This document shows, piece after piece, positions 21,571-32,929 of a DNA stretch of 64,000 bases. Every line of letters begins with the position of its first letter. Position 1 is the stretch's first letter. The notes under the pieces were generated by a model. That model was not told the origin of the DNA, made no database searches, and saw nothing but the letters and a program-made list of their open reading frames with translations. Made by a program: the position numbers and the translations under genes. This stretch comes from Pieris napi (taxonomy: Eukaryota > Arthropoda > Insecta > Lepidoptera > Pieridae). The DNA lies in the NCBI RefSeq assembly GCF_905475465.1, contig NC_062257.1:1426001-1490000 (forward strand), read 5' to 3'.

Positions 21571-21865
21571 AAAATTTTTAAAAGCTCAAAAACTCAGTTA
21601 AACGTGTAAAAGCTTTATTAAGTGTAACTTTGAAAGGTCAATAATTGGAGCACTGAGAGGAAAGTTAAAAACAGTTTTCACTTCAGAATCGTAATTACCT
21701 TCGTAAATAAAACCTACTTGACCGGTTTGCGAATTTAAATCAAGACAACCTTTGCAATAAGTTCGTAATTACGAAAGTTTATACCCCTAATTTTAATAAT
21801 TACCGCTGTAATAATCAGTGTAGGGCTACAGCGTGCGTCATCCATGAGGTTCGATCTGTGTACTG

Positions 21866-22106
21866 CCCTGCGATTCTGTAACTCACTTTTCGAACTCACA
21901 CAGCGGTTTTCGCATCGGCGGTCGCTCTCAAATCAGTCGTGAAGCAGTCATTTTATCATTTGGCATTCTGAAAAGGTGGGAGCTTGTAGTTTATTGTTTA
22001 TCAGAATGCCAAATCATTAAATCACTGCTTCACGACTGATTTGAGAACGACCGCCGATGCGAAAACCGCTGTGTGAGTTCGAAAAGTGAGTTACAGAATC
22101 GCAAGG
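21866..22106. mobile_element. Foldback MITE, family F, both arms long
   Basis: A ~125-bp left arm starting CCCTGCGATTCTGTAACTCA and a ~107-bp inverted right arm ending CAGAATCGCAAGG, separated by TAGTTTATTGTTTATC. Flanked by CTG (21863-21865) and CAG (22107-22109). Confidence 0.85.
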
Positions 22107-22171
22107 CAGTTTATTGTCAAAAATAATCACGAATTACTCTTTCCATTCAACTATGTAGTAGGTAATTATAA

Positions 22172-22545
22172 TAAACTAGTAGACTCGGCCAAGCGTTGCT
22201 GTGGCTAAGGTTTTTGTTACATTACTTAGTAATCAACTATCCAAGGGAAACAGTAAGAGTCATGGGGACGACCATGTTTCTTTGGTGGTTATGCCATTAA
22301 ATAGTAGCCTATGTGAAACGTTGGATCTTTCAACACAGCGCCATCTGTTAGAATTGTGACTGTCAAATAATCAACAGATAATTTGCAATAAAATAATATT
22401 GCGGCTATAAATTAAGATGTAAGCTATCCTACCTTTTAAGTTGGATCAAGCTGCACACGGTGTGCAAATTTAATTTAAAATCGGTTAAGTGGTTTAGGAG
22501 TCCATCGCGGACAAACAACGTTACACGTGATTTATATATATAAAT
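22172..22545 (+). repeat. Interspersed repeat, unclassified
   Basis: ACTAGTAGACTCGGCCAAGC, GTAAGCTATCCTACCTTTTA, GCACACGGTGTGCAAATTTA, GGAGTCCATCGCGGACAAAC. I recognise this as a type abundant in lepidopteran genomes, but cannot classify it; only one copy lies in the window. Confidence 0.5.
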
Positions 22546-22790
22546 TTCTCGTGTCACAATGTTCGTTCCCATACTCCTCCAAAACGGCTCGGCCGATTCT
22601 TAAGAATTTTTTATGCATATTCAGTAAGTCTGAGAATCGGACGACATCTATTTTTCATACCCCTAAATTTGAATTTTTATTTTTCAGACAAAATAATTGT
22701 TTTTATTTTTTAATGATACAGCATACAAAAATACTTACAACCTTTAATTTTCACCCCTCTATGATCAACCCCTATTTTTTATTTGTTAAG
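22546..22790 (+). repeat. Interspersed repeat, family H, partial
   Basis: TCTCGTGTCACAATGTTCG, AACGGCTCGGCCGATTCT, GAGAATCGGACGACATCTAT, TTTCACCCCTCTATGATCAA; matches 43278-43580 and the reverse at 33476-33786. Confidence 0.7.
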
Positions 22791-22969
22791 AACTTATTAC
22801 TTGAACTCTGAGGTTAGGTACCCCAAAGAAGTATAAGTTCTAACGCGTGTACAACAACATTACTATGGCATCTATATTTCTCCAGTGGCAGCTCGAAAAA
22901 GGGTCGCATACACACAAAACCAGGCTAGCGACGCGAGTGAGTTTGAGTTTGACAACATCTTGACAAACT

Positions 22970-23130
22970 CAAACTCAAAGTAACTTTATTCATATAGGTA
23001 GAAGTACACTTATGAACGTCAGAAAAGATGTGAAATTAATTGTAAATTTACATTTACTACCAGTTCGTGAGTCACGGGCGTAGAGCGGGCAAGAAGAACT
23101 GGCAAGAAACTCTCCGCCACTCTTTTGATA
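22970..23130 (-). mobile_element. LINE 3' tail, family T
   Basis: TGACAAACTCAAACTCAAAG, TACACTTATGAACGTCAG, CGGGCGTAGAGCGGGCAAGA, CTCTCCGCCACTCTTTT. Confidence 0.8.
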
Positions 23131-23426
23131 TATAGTTTGCATTTAAAATATTTAACAATCAGGTAGCTGGTACCTTTTAACAAAATTAAAACTTCATGTA
23201 CCCTCTAGATACCCTCAGATCCAGAGCATTCTGATGAACGAGCTAGGTATGGATATCCATAGTTGCTCTCACACTTTGAAATCCATTTTCCTTAAGTTTT
23301 TTTATCTCTTTGTATTTGTTCTGTTTGCCTATAAGTGCTTGTCACATTAAATATTGTATTTTATTTTTCTTTTATCAGAGTGCCGAGCGTTGGCAAGCTT
23401 TTATAAATAAATAAATCATGATATAC

Positions 23427-23458
23427 AGAAATCTGAGGCCCATACCTAAAAAGTTGTT
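23427..23458 (+). repeat. SINE family C, extreme tail
   Basis: AAATCTGAGGCCCATACCTA followed by AAAGTTGTTGC. Confidence 0.5.
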
Positions 23459-23809
23459 GCTAATTATTGTATTAATACGATATTAAACCATTATATAACT
23501 CCCACTATAGAAATCTAATAAGTACTTATTTGTAAATTAGATACGGTAGAACCAAGATCCGATCATGTACTTGCGAAATCTGATACAAGTATGCGTCGAT
23601 ATGTGAAAGTATGTTGCTCTTCGAGTTAATTACTGCGTAATTAGTCAAATCATATAGACATAGTCTATAATTTTATATATATGAACACATTATATAGATA
23701 TCGAGAGAAATAGTTGTGTCAAAAATCGATGAAACGATATTATCGGGAAGACGAATAAATAAATAAAGAATTCATCAAAAAAAGTACAAAGAAGGTAGCA
23801 GAAGTTATA

Positions 23810-24045
23810 ATAAAAATAAACTTAGGAAATGGGTGGGGCACATGGAAAGAGGAATATAAAGGTGGAGCAAGTATTAAACTGGTGCCAAAGGCATAAAAAA
23901 CGCAGAAGACAATTTAGAAGGTGGATAGACCAAACAGCAGGTACATGGCAGAGAGTGGCACAGTGCAGCAAGAATTCGGAGAAAGCCTTTGCCAAAGGGC
24001 ACACACATTTAAATAGAATGACATATAAATGTGTTTAAGTGTAAA
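23810..24045 (+). pseudogene. RTE-like reverse transcriptase C-terminus, frameshifted
   Basis: From about 23822 one frame reads LRKWVGHMERGI, the conserved 'KW-GH--R' step near the end of RTE-type polyproteins. A shifted frame continues with RRRQFRRWIDQTAGTWQRVA and QCSKNSEKAFAKGHTH. At least one frameshift and the absence of any upstream domain mark it as a 5'-truncated relic. Related copies: 32215-32400 and 53740-53960 (minus). Confidence 0.75.
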
Positions 24046-24505
24046 AGTATCAGAAATATAAGGCTATTATTATATATATATATATATAGATAACACAATA
24101 AACGTCAAAAATCAAACCTTTTAAGTTGAGTGTCAGTTGTCAAATGAATGTACTTTTTTTAAATCCTATTTTTTTGTATTCTATACCCGAGGTAGAGGCC
24201 CTTTAAGTATTAGTTATTTGTACTACAAAATGAAATATTTGTCTAAGACATAATTAGCGAAGGAACCTTCGAACGTCGTGAGAGAATCATAGAAAATTAA
24301 TTGATATTTCGTTTGCGTAAATATGTAAATCAGGTTGATTGTCCCAACATTTTAACTCAATTTAAATTTCGTGTACACTTTAGATACCCCAGGCATCCCA
24401 ATTTTCCCTTTCAGAAGAACGCGTCTATTTTATTATTTATGAATGGATGTATTTTCTCTTCATGTTTGTTGTTTGCCTATAAGAGCTTGTCACATTAAAT
24501 ATTGT
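24046..24505. other. Unassigned stretch with a (TA)n run
   Basis: A TA microsatellite at about 24067-24088; otherwise nothing recognised. CCTATAAGAGCTTGTCACAT (24475) recurs as CCTATAAGTGCTTGTCACAT at 23331 and, more weakly, at 29513, so a further LINE tail may be present. Confidence 0.45.
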
Positions 24506-24700
24506 ATTTTACACGCTTTATATTAGCTTCACCTGGATGTATGTATGTAACCATAACCAATTTTGACCCACTTTTAACAGATTTAATTCAAACTATGCGC
24601 ACCTGTCAAAGATCGATGACAATGCAATAATCCGAAAAAAAAATTTAACCAAAAAATAAATAATAGTTTAAAAAAACTAAAAAACACGTTTATTGTTTGT
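24506..24700. repeat. Interspersed repeat, ACACGCTTTATATTAGCTTC type
   Basis: ACACGCTTTATATTAGCTTC at 24511, CTGGATGTATGTATGTAACC next, and AAAAACACG with TTTATTG near the right end. The left end is shared with 40088-40337. Confidence 0.55.
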
Positions 24701-25354
24701 TAATTTTCTTGTACCTATGTATAAGTGTGCTGAGGGTTGGCAAGCTCATGCTTATAAAGATGGTATTAAAGTATACTTTTTCGTTTCTCTATGCTCTTCC
24801 CCCCGGCGTCCTTATTATTGATACATAACTCGAAAACAAATACAGCATAAATATTTCTCGATATCCGGTATGGCTACTGATAAATTTGACATTACCTGTC
24901 ATTGTTATGCGGACATAAGTTTTTGCTTGATCTATTTCGTGACCTTAATACGTTTTTGCTAATTTCGTCTCAAACGTAACTAATTTGTCTTATTTGCGAT
25001 TGCTTTCAATGATTTAGAAGAAATATTTGCAAGTTTTTAAAAAATAAACGATACTAGTGGTTGAATGGAAGTTAAGGAACTCATTTATGACAGAAATCCG
25101 GCTCGAAGGACACAAAACGGGATGCTTTAAATAGTAATGATATTAATCACTCACGTACAAAAGTGTGATGATAAATAAATACTATTATTGAGAAGAGAGT
25201 GTTTGCGTCTGGCTACACTCTCGGGGCGTAACTCCGACGACTTAAGTACCACGCTTATAAAACTAAGAAAGCCTGAGGGACAAAAATGCTTGGCTCGTGT
25301 ACAGTAGATAGAGTACAATGATACTAAAGTGTCTGTTTAGTAGTCATGACTTAA
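24701..25354. other. Unassigned stretch
   Basis: No gene or repeat family recognised. Confidence 0.45.
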
Positions 25355-25500
25355 TGTCCTCTAGATTGAGCGTTGAGTCCAAGCACCAAGTCCTTCCAGC
25401 TCTCTTTGCCTCATCTGCAACTGTACGTAGATAAGGGATCAGCCACGCTTCCGCTGTCCTTGCGGATTCCAATCAAGCGCCTCCTTAGTTTAGTAGTACC
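25355..25500 (-). pseudogene. Reverse transcriptase C-terminal relic
   Basis: Minus-strand translation gives NPQGQRKRG and, after a frame shift, KESWKDLVLGLNAQSR, aligning with the region NPQGNRKRG / RKTWSEVKYEAQDRD of 7955-8205. Highly eroded. Confidence 0.6.
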
Positions 25501-25732
25501 ATAGTGTAAATTTATGAATGCGTTTTTTGCCACTCTCCAATAACGCACTTATGGTACACGCAAAGAGTCAAGATCCTAATGAGGTCCGTTGGAAGGTCTA
25601 AACGGTAAACGACTTCATAATTATTAACATGGCTGGCACTGGGGGTTTGGGCCACACAGTGGAGGAGTCTGTGGTCTGATAGAGAGATAGCTCTTGGAAG
25701 GTCTAGAAGGACCCTAACCAAACCCTAATTAC

Positions 25733-25765
25733 TTAACATCAGATGAGCCTCCTGCCCGAGTGCTG
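25733..25765 (+). mobile_element. LINE family L, terminal scrap
   Basis: ACTTAACATCAGATGAGCCT then CCTGCCCGAGTG, the complement of the 3' end at 41905-41940. Confidence 0.6.
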
Positions 25766-26129
25766 TTTGTTATGTAAAAAACAGCAAGGTTGTTGGAACT
25801 GTTCACCTTCCTTTCTCCATAAATGCATTATATCACATATTTTAAATTATTTAAAAGTTTTAACACGATGCTCTGGACTTTAGAAAAGTTGCGTGAAGTG
25901 AAAACATGTCATATCTGGCAATCTCTGTGATTACTTATCTTAAGTGGGGTTTCTGAGTCGTACCATTACAATGCAGGAAATGTAAGCTTCATGCTATGGC
26001 GTCCTTATATATGACAGTGCATCTGTCAAATGTCACTTTGACAATTTACTTGAGACATTGACAATTCTAAGAAGAAATTATGACAAGTAATAATATAGGA
26101 CATTAAACATCAACAATAGCCTACATTAT

Positions 26130-26460
26130 CCCTAGATGGTGCTATAGATGAAAGCTAAGAATACCGTGGACTGTAAAGCGCACCAATACATCAACCCTGA
26201 CCCAACTCCGTGTGGACTCTCCCCACGGACTCTCCTGTCTACCATATGCCGAATTATATCACATTTCGGCCATACAATGCGCAGAGGAGATGAGAACTTG
26301 GAGAAACTGACCGTTAACACAGAAGGCAAAACGTGAGCGTTTAACAACCAGATGGATCAATCAAGTGCTTGTAATTGTCTGCTCCAGATGTTTCCTTGCT
26401 CAGACATAAGCTACGGACTGAAGAGAGAGAGAGAGAGAAAGATATTATCCCATAATAACC
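26130..26460 (+). pseudogene. Non-LTR reverse transcriptase C-terminal relic (second type)
   Basis: A + strand frame shows RIPWTVKRTNTSTLTQL, then in other frames FGHTMRRGDENLEKLTV, and RLTTRWINQVL. The order 'isWT-rrTN-sil-eL ... fGHi-RR-dnLekl ... pTRW-DQ' is characteristic of the C-terminal region of a LINE lineage. Frameshifts and stops make it a pseudogene. A (GA)n run follows at 26425-26440. Confidence 0.75.
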
Positions 26461-28708
26461 CTAAGGCCGCTAGTAAAAGTCCATTTCTATTCGTTCATTT
26501 GTTTATTTTGTATTCACTCACAAATCTTCTCGTCTTCTCACTAGTATATAATATTATTTCTATTGATAAATACGTTTTCACTATTCCCTTGCAAATGAGT
26601 CTTTAGAATTGGAATAACATTCTGTATTTGGTATTATGTATGATTAATGAACTACGACAGGTGAACTTGAATTACGTGAAAAGATACGTTTTTGAACTTT
26701 CCCGCGCATTTTGTTAGGTCACTGACATTTACACGAAGCGGTTCACAGATTATGAACACATTTTGAATTTTTTTTTCAGTTTTATTAATGGCCAGTTATT
26801 TTTTTTTTTAAACTTTTATAGTAATAGAACGAAATAGATTATGAATTACGTTTAGTACAAATTTGAGATTAATTAAATTAAATGTAAGATTTTTGATATA
26901 CATAATATATATGTATATAAATGCGGTGTGTGCCTAGAGTTAAAGTATGCCTGTCATCCCCCAAGGTTTGAAGTCCAAAGAAGATTTTTTTTAGAAGTAA
27001 AAAGAAATCTTATAAGAAGCAAGCAAATGTCTTGAAAACTGATAATTTCTTTAAATTAATGTTATCTCTATAGTATGAATACCCTATGCTTAGATATTCG
27101 CAATTATCATATTTGTAAAAAAGTTAATATTAAGTGCTCCAGTTTTTATATTACCGATACGTGGAAACTTGATTTGAAGGCATTTCCGTATTGGTTGATG
27201 TCCGGTAAACCTTCAACGTTTCCGAGCCAGAGCGGGGTGAGAGGGGCAATTAAGTTGCAATATGGAAAATCGATTTTTAAATATCGATCTTTTCAAAAAA
27301 AAGAAAGAAAGTCCTTTTTTAATTTAAAAATAATATTAATAGAAACGTAGGCAATGAATAAAAATTAAAAAAATAGAACTTTCATGAAGTTACTTAAAAC
27401 TCAAAATTGTAACGTTCTTTATTCAAATTTAAGACAGACGTCTTTGTCGCCCGATTTTTAAAAATGGAATATTTCAAACTTCATATTACCAAGAGTATTT
27501 AATTTTAAAGATTGCATCTATAGTCTACACTTTATACGATGAAATCTATTGCAATAATATTGACTTTTCTCTGTGACCCAAAATAGAACGACTCATAAGC
27601 CAAATTGTGTTAACTAAAAGCATATTGACTGACAATTTACATAATTACCTCGCATTCACATACCCATTATAATGGCGGGAAAACTATAAATATTTTTGAC
27701 ATTAACGACATCATTGATAGCGTTGCTAGGCAACTATGTTTTCTCTTAAAATATTCAAAAGAGACTAAACATAGTAGTTTATGTAATGTAAAACTAGTGT
27801 TTAGTTTTAAAATGTCTCAATCCATCTTATATTGAAATAAACGTCCATAGAGTATAAACGCATGGTCATTTTATAACAAAGCGCGGGAAAAATCAAGAGC
27901 AACCACTTCCATTTCCTTGGATCGCGAGCAATGATAAAAAACACAGTTCAATCACCACGCGGCCTCGTAAGACTTTTCACTCGAATTGACATTCGATCTT
28001 AATGGGATATCGATTTTTGAACTCAATAATACCTCAAAATTGGGTTATCGTAACAAAACGGTCCATGAGTGGCCATCTTTAAACTCACGGACTGCCCAGT
28101 AAGAATTCGAAACATTTGGAAAGCAGGCCGTCTCGCTTACAACAATACAAATTTTCGCTGTTAGAGAGGAACGGACATAGAAACGCGGTCCTATAGACGA
28201 ATAGTCATTGTTCTTGATCGTAACAAAATAAAGACAGAGCAGCGGTACTCGTGACTAAGAGACAAAACGATCGAGATTAAGGTGCGCGAAAGAGATGGAG
28301 CATAAGGTTTTTGGGTCGATGTCCGGACAGAGGAACGAAATTGAATTAAAGTTTAAATTTAGAACATATCAATTCTAGGAAATGTTTGTGACCTGGAATG
28401 GTTTTTACACGTATATGTGAAAATGCTCAAACGTAATTATATTTGTGTTTTCAAGTATTTACTAGTGACATTTGTAACTGATTTATACGACTATTATATC
28501 TAACTTTAAATAGAATTTATGGCAACCACAGTATTCTTTTGATTGAACATATTTCAGACTTTTTTTAAATTTGAGTTCCCGCGATTTGACACACGTTCGA
28601 AATTCATAAAGATAATCTATGGTAACGTTAAAATTTATTCTTTTTATAAATATTTCAATTTTTTTAAATTTGTGAGTTGCCACGTCATGTTCGAAATTCA
28701 AATGACGT
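26461..28708. other. Mostly unassigned DNA with an X-box-like palindrome
   Basis: No coding exon recognised. GTTGCTAGGCAAC at 27722-27734 fits the RFX X-box consensus, and GGCGGGAAAA at about 27673-27682 resembles an E2F site. 27880-28350 is somewhat less AT-rich and matches nothing else in the window. Confidence 0.45.
27722..27734. promoter_or_regulatory. X-box-like palindrome (RFX-type)
   Basis: GTTGCTAGGCAAC is a perfect inverted repeat around a central T/A and matches GTNRCC-n-RGYAAC spacing. An identical 13-mer is at 63003-63015. No adjacent gene is visible here. Confidence 0.4.
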
Positions 28709-28975
28709 GTTCTAATAAATGACGTCAGGGGAGCATTCCCCCGTCCCGTTGGTACCGTTACGCCGGCGTCCTTGGCTGAGTTCTTTCTTGCGCGAGCAGG
28801 TCGTTCTCAACTCGTTCCGCGCTGTTGCCACCGCGCATGTGTGCGTACGTGTCTATGCATACATCGTGTCTGTGTAATACGCCTGTGTGCGCCACACCCG
28901 CGCAAGTGCATTGATTTAGTCTTAACGGATATTACGGAATTTCGTCAGACAAATATTTCAAATACAATATAAGAA
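28709..28975. other. GC-rich unassigned block
   Basis: From TGACGTCAGGGGAGCATTCC to TTCGTCAGACAAATATTTCA. It abounds in GTGTGCG/CGCG words unlike the surrounding DNA. It may be a retroelement terminus placed before the LINE fragment at 29020, but there is no second copy in the window to test this. Confidence 0.4.
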
Positions 28976-29019
28976 ATGTCTGCGGCGATCTATGTTGTAT
29001 ATAAATTAGGTCACGTGAC

Positions 29020-29292
29020 GTCGGTCACTGAGCGGCTTGATCTCTTAGCGTTGCGTAGAGTCAATCTGCATCTTCTACCGCATGTACCATGGAGAGTGTT
29101 CAGAGGAGTTGGACTTTCACATCATCGGACGTCGAGGCAGAATACAAAATTCCACCCGTATCAGCTCGACGTCTTTTGAGGCAGTTTTTGCCGCGCACCG
29201 CCACTATGTGGAAGCAGCTGCCCATAAGTAAAGAAGCCCATTCTTAAAAGGCCGGCAACGCACTCGCGAGCTCTCTGGCATTGAGTGTCAAG
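29020..29292 (+). pseudogene. LINE family L, reverse transcriptase C-terminus, broken
   Basis: The + strand reads LLALRRVNLHLLPH, then GVGLSHHRTSRQNTKFHPYQ, and in another frame FLPRTATMWKQLP. It ends over the conserved stretch complementary to CTCGCGAGTGCGTTGCCGG. This matches the peptide order of 41897-42328. Frames change around 29177-29200. Confidence 0.75.
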
Positions 29293-29611
29293 ACTCTCTT
29301 AGTAAACAAAGTCATAACATTGGTAAACAAAATATACGAAACAGAAAACAGATAAAAATTTAAATTAAACATTAAACAAACTACAACTTAATATTTTAAA
29401 GAAATAATTTGTTAAAGTCAAAAATTTCCCTCATAAATATTTCCTCACTTATTATTAATAATAATTATTTTGTTTAATATTTGTATTATCTCTTCGTGTA
29501 TGACATGTTTGCATATAAGTACTTGTCACATTAAATATCGTATATTGTGGTTCGTTTACCAATGTATCAATGTGGCGAGCGTTGGCAAACTTTTATCAAT
29601 AAATACAATTA

Positions 29612-30010
29612 AAAAAAAGTGCGTGCGCAAAATGTACACATGTCAGAAGTGAAACTTCTTTGTAAATTAATTATTACTAAGGTAAAAGCCCCAATAGATG
29701 ATCATGTACCAGTATATGATCACGCTATGTATTTGTATATGTATATTCACACTGTTTACACACTGTATACGTGCTAATGATAATATAAATTAAAAAAAAA
29801 CTGCGTTTACTGCACAAGACGTTATGCGACAGAATTGCCATCTAAAGTTCTAATATGTAACGACTAAACGAATACATCAACCAATAGCGTGTATTTTTTC
29901 TCACTCACTCTCAATCGCTCTCTCCCTTTTAAACAAAAACGCTGCACATCTTCGTGACGTGTCATCCTTAAACATTTTACCCTCATGCGCCTATAGAAGT
30001 TTCACTTCAA
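29612..30010 (-). mobile_element. Palindrome-ended MITE, family G (subfamily 2), complete
   Basis: Left end GTGCGTGCGCAAAATGTACA then CAGAAGTGAAACTTCTTTG; right end CCTCATGCGCCTATAGAAGT then TTCACTTCAAAAA. The interior TCTCAATCGCTCTCTCCC and GCTGCACATCTTCGTGACG is the complement of 10385-10450. Confidence 0.75.
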
Positions 30011-30293
30011 AAATGTGGTTCAATCATAAATTGTAGCTTAACACCGATTTGCGGATTAAAATACGGAACTATTGTGAATATGTCGCATTGGGATTAAAAT
30101 ATAATGGGGAAGGTTACAAGAACGATATATAAATCGAAACCAATTTGTGACCTGGTTTCATAAGGAACTAATATTCATCGACATTACTGTCGACCTTGCG
30201 GCCAACAATGGCCGGTTCACGTGTTCAATAAGTATTTCAAAATCGGAAAGGTCAATTACAATTTTAATTGAACTAGTTTATATAAAAGAAATA

Positions 30294-30378
30294 TGTGGAA
30301 CCAGCTTCCCACTGTATTTTCAAAGCAATGCTGCTTAGAGTTCTTCCAGAAAAGAGCGTATCAATTCTTAAAATGCGT
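30294..30378 (+). mobile_element. LINE family L, short coding fragment
   Basis: Reads MWNQLPTVFSKQCCLEFFQK then RAYQFLK, colinear with MWNQLP...KKRAYQFLKG of the copy at 41897-42328. Confidence 0.7.
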
Positions 30379-30530
30379 TTCCTTCTGGCAGTATCAATGG
30401 GTGTCGGCGTCTGGAAATAAGACAAGGGTCGCAGACAACCCTTAACACCATAACCATTCTGGATTACAATATAAATGATAAATGTACAAAAATCCGACCC
30501 AAGAGACCGGGAACGTTTTATAAAAAAAAA

Positions 30531-30900
30531 GGGTGCGTGTACTTATGTACGCGCGTAAGAAGTTAGTTATACTTCTTTGGCATTATTAAAAATAGTTTTT
30601 GATTGCATACAAATATTTAATTACAATTAAATAATCAAAGACTAGAAAAGGAGTCATTATAGTCAATAAAGTTCAGTTTACATTTAAAAAATTAAATAAA
30701 TAAATATTTATTATTATTCTCTTACATTAAGTGTAACATAAATTCTATTGTTATTCGAATGTTGTTTTTAAATTATGTCCAATGCCGTAGCATCTTCCGT
30801 GGGCAACTTCATTCTATTAATTTTGTGTCACGGTGCGCGCTCATCGTAAAATTTTACTCTCATCAATTTTTCATAACGCGCCTAAAGAAGTATAACTTCA
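30531..30900. mobile_element. Palindrome-ended MITE, family G, inside the minisatellite
   Basis: Left GGGTGCGTGTACTTATGTAC and AAGAAGTTAGTTATACTTCT (a 4-bp duplication within the palindrome); right CATAACGCGCCTAAAGAAGT then ATAACTTCA. Minisatellite sequence TTTTATAA / ATAATAAACC lies on its two sides. Confidence 0.75.
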
Positions 30901-31148
30901 ATAATAAACCGTTCTGGATTACAATATAAACGATAGCTGTACAAGAATCCATGCAACAAACGCGTCCGGAGACATTTTATAATAATAAACCTTTGTGGAT
31001 TATAATATAAACGAAGACTACAAAAAACCGGACAACGACGCCGGAGATTTTTTATAATAATAACTCTTTCTGGATTACAATATAAACGAAAACTGTGTAA
31101 AAATCCGACCGACAACGCTGGGTCATTTTTTATTAATAAACCTTTCTG

Positions 31149-31356
31149 CCCTGCGATTCTGTAACTCACGTTTCGAACTCACACAGCGGTTTTCGCATCG
31201 GCGGTCGCTCTCAAATCAGTCGTGAAGCAGTCATTTTATGATTTGGCATTCTGATAAACAATAAACTACAAGCTTCCACCTTTTGAGAATGCCAAATCAC
31301 TGCTGAAATACAGAGTGAGTGAGTGAGTTCCAAAAGTGAGTTACAGAATCGCAGGG
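31149..31356. mobile_element. Foldback MITE, family F, inside the minisatellite
   Basis: A long left arm from CCCTGCGATTCTGTAACTCA and a shorter right arm with an internal deletion (GAGTGAGTGAGTGAG replaces part of it), ending CAGAATCGCAGGG. Flanks CTG (31146-31148) and CAG (31357-31359), while neighbouring uninterrupted units read TTTCTGGATT. Confidence 0.85.
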
Positions 31357-31785
31357 CAGGATTACAATATAAATGAAGATTGTACAAAAATCCGAACCAC
31401 GACGCCGGAGACTTTTTATAATAATAACCCTTTCTGGATTACAATATAAACGATAACTGTACAAAAATACGTTCGATATACGCGGCACTTTATAATAAGT
31501 ATAATTACTTTACGATACTAAATGTACTTGAATCTTGCAATATCTTAAACCAATTGGCGACTTGCACAATTCCTTAACTATATAACGACGATATACTTAC
31601 GCAAACAATATTAAAGTTGTTTTGATTTAACTTAAATCTTGGATGTGTTGGCGGCGCTACAAACGGGACGTTGAGTGATAAACATAGTGATAATAGCTCA
31701 GACGTTTGAATAATTTGTACCCTTGTAAAGAGGTCAGAGAACAGAAAAGTGGAGCAAAAAAAAATCATGTGACCAATTCACAGGT

Positions 31786-32075
31786 GGTAGAAGTGAAACC
31801 TTCAAAAACAAAGTTTATATAATTAAAATATGTAAATTAGACTTTTTCTCTATCTAAATGTAGGATCTTTTCTTTAAAAAAATACATATTTTAATGTTAA
31901 ATTTTTATTTATAACTTTAATATCAATCTTTAATTTGGTAAAAACTAAAATAATAAAAGTTTGAAATAAATTCACAAGATCCAACGTGGGAGAAAATGAG
32001 ATAGGAAGCATTATACAGTGTATAAACTTTTAATTAAGTGTAGTATGAAGTTTTCACTTCAAAAAGTTTCTATAA
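31786..32075. mobile_element. Probable family G relative
   Basis: TAGAAGTGAAACCTTC near the left and GAAGTTTTCACTTCAAAAAG near the right bound ~290 bp of AT-rich DNA. The ends fit the family palindrome, but the interior is not shared with other copies. Confidence 0.45.
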
Positions 32076-32214
32076 CTAATGATTTGTAAATAAAATTGAT
32101 AAATATTCTAATTTTATAATTAAACTACTTACTTGACTTACTTATTTAATTTTCATCAAATCTGTTTTTTTATTTCAGAAAATGTTCAAATACACACTAA
32201 TTTAAAGTTTATAC

Positions 32215-32400
32215 TTGGTGCCCAAGGGAGCAATCGAAAAAGAGAGAGACAACTTAGAAGGTGGATAGACCACATTAAAGAAATAGGTGGTATATGGCAG
32301 AGAGTGTGCACAGTGCAGAGAGGAATGGCGGGATTTGGAAAAGGCCCTTGTCAAAAAAGGACACACAGATACACTGGAAGAGTAAATTAAATGTTAATGT
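32215..32400 (+). pseudogene. RTE-like reverse transcriptase C-terminus relic
   Basis: Reads RERQLRRWIDHIKEIGGIWQ then RV, and CTVQRGMAGFGKGPCQKRTH in the same frame, ending near a TAA around 32388. Colinear with 23880-24040. Confidence 0.7.
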
Positions 32401-32524
32401 AATGTAATAAAGAAGAGGTTGCCCTCTTGCACGATGGTACGAAAACAATTAAGAAGGTGGAGAAGATAAGAGTACATTGTCTCCACATATAATTATTTAA
32501 CAAACGTAAACAAAATATTGTAAG

Positions 32525-32690
32525 CCTATTTTAAAAGAGTAAGTGTGGAGTTTCTTGCCCATTCTTCTCCACACCTTTTGGAAGGGGCAACTAGAATCTT
32601 CTTTGTATTTTGTTTGACGTTCAAAAGTGCCATTTTAGGTGGTCTTATTGAAATAAAAGATTTGACTTTGATTGGGAGAAAAATGCTTAT
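32525..32690 (+). mobile_element. LINE 3' tail, family T, diverged
   Basis: AAAAGAGTAAGTGTGGAGTT, TTTCTTGCCCATTCTTCTCC, GACGTTCAAAAGTGCCATTT, AATAAAAGATTTGACTTTGA. Confidence 0.6.
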
Positions 32691-32727
32691 GAGAGATATG
32701 GAACCAGTTGGCTTATACTCTAATAAT

Positions 32728-32915
32728 AAGGGCCTCATAGCCTAGCGGTCTTATTAAATGGCAGCTAGGTGAGGGGTACCGGGTTCGATTCCCGGTTCGA
32801 GGGCAAGTTTTAATTTAATTTAAATTTGTTCTCGGCCTTTGGGAGGATTGTGCGGTACCGGGCGAGTGCTTAAACCGTACATGGAGGGCACGGTCGAATT
32901 TCTAAGGCAAGCAGT
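32728..32915 (+). repeat. tRNA-derived SINE, family A
   Basis: Box A TAGCCTAGCGG and box B GGTTCGATTCC in a cloverleaf-like head (32730-32804); body TTCTCGGCCTTTGGGAGGAT, GGCGAGTGCTTAAACCGTAC, ACGGTCGAATTTCTAAGGCA. It then changes into unrelated sequence. Confidence 0.85.
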
Positions 32916-32929
32916 GAATATGCTACCTA

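Larger units (their letters stand above)
30459..31495. repeat. ~76-bp minisatellite, six units, interrupted by two MITEs
   Basis: The anchor CTGGATTACAATATAAA (with variants) occurs at 30459, 30914, 30995, 31070, 31146/31357 and 31434. Each unit continues with a GTACAAAAATCCGAC-like block, a CGACGCCGGAGA-like block and TTTTATAATAATAA. Spacings are 81, 75, 76 and 77 bp outside the insertions. A family G MITE (30531-30900) separates unit 1 from unit 2, and a family F foldback (31149-31356) splits unit 5 inside CTGGATT. Confidence 0.8.
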
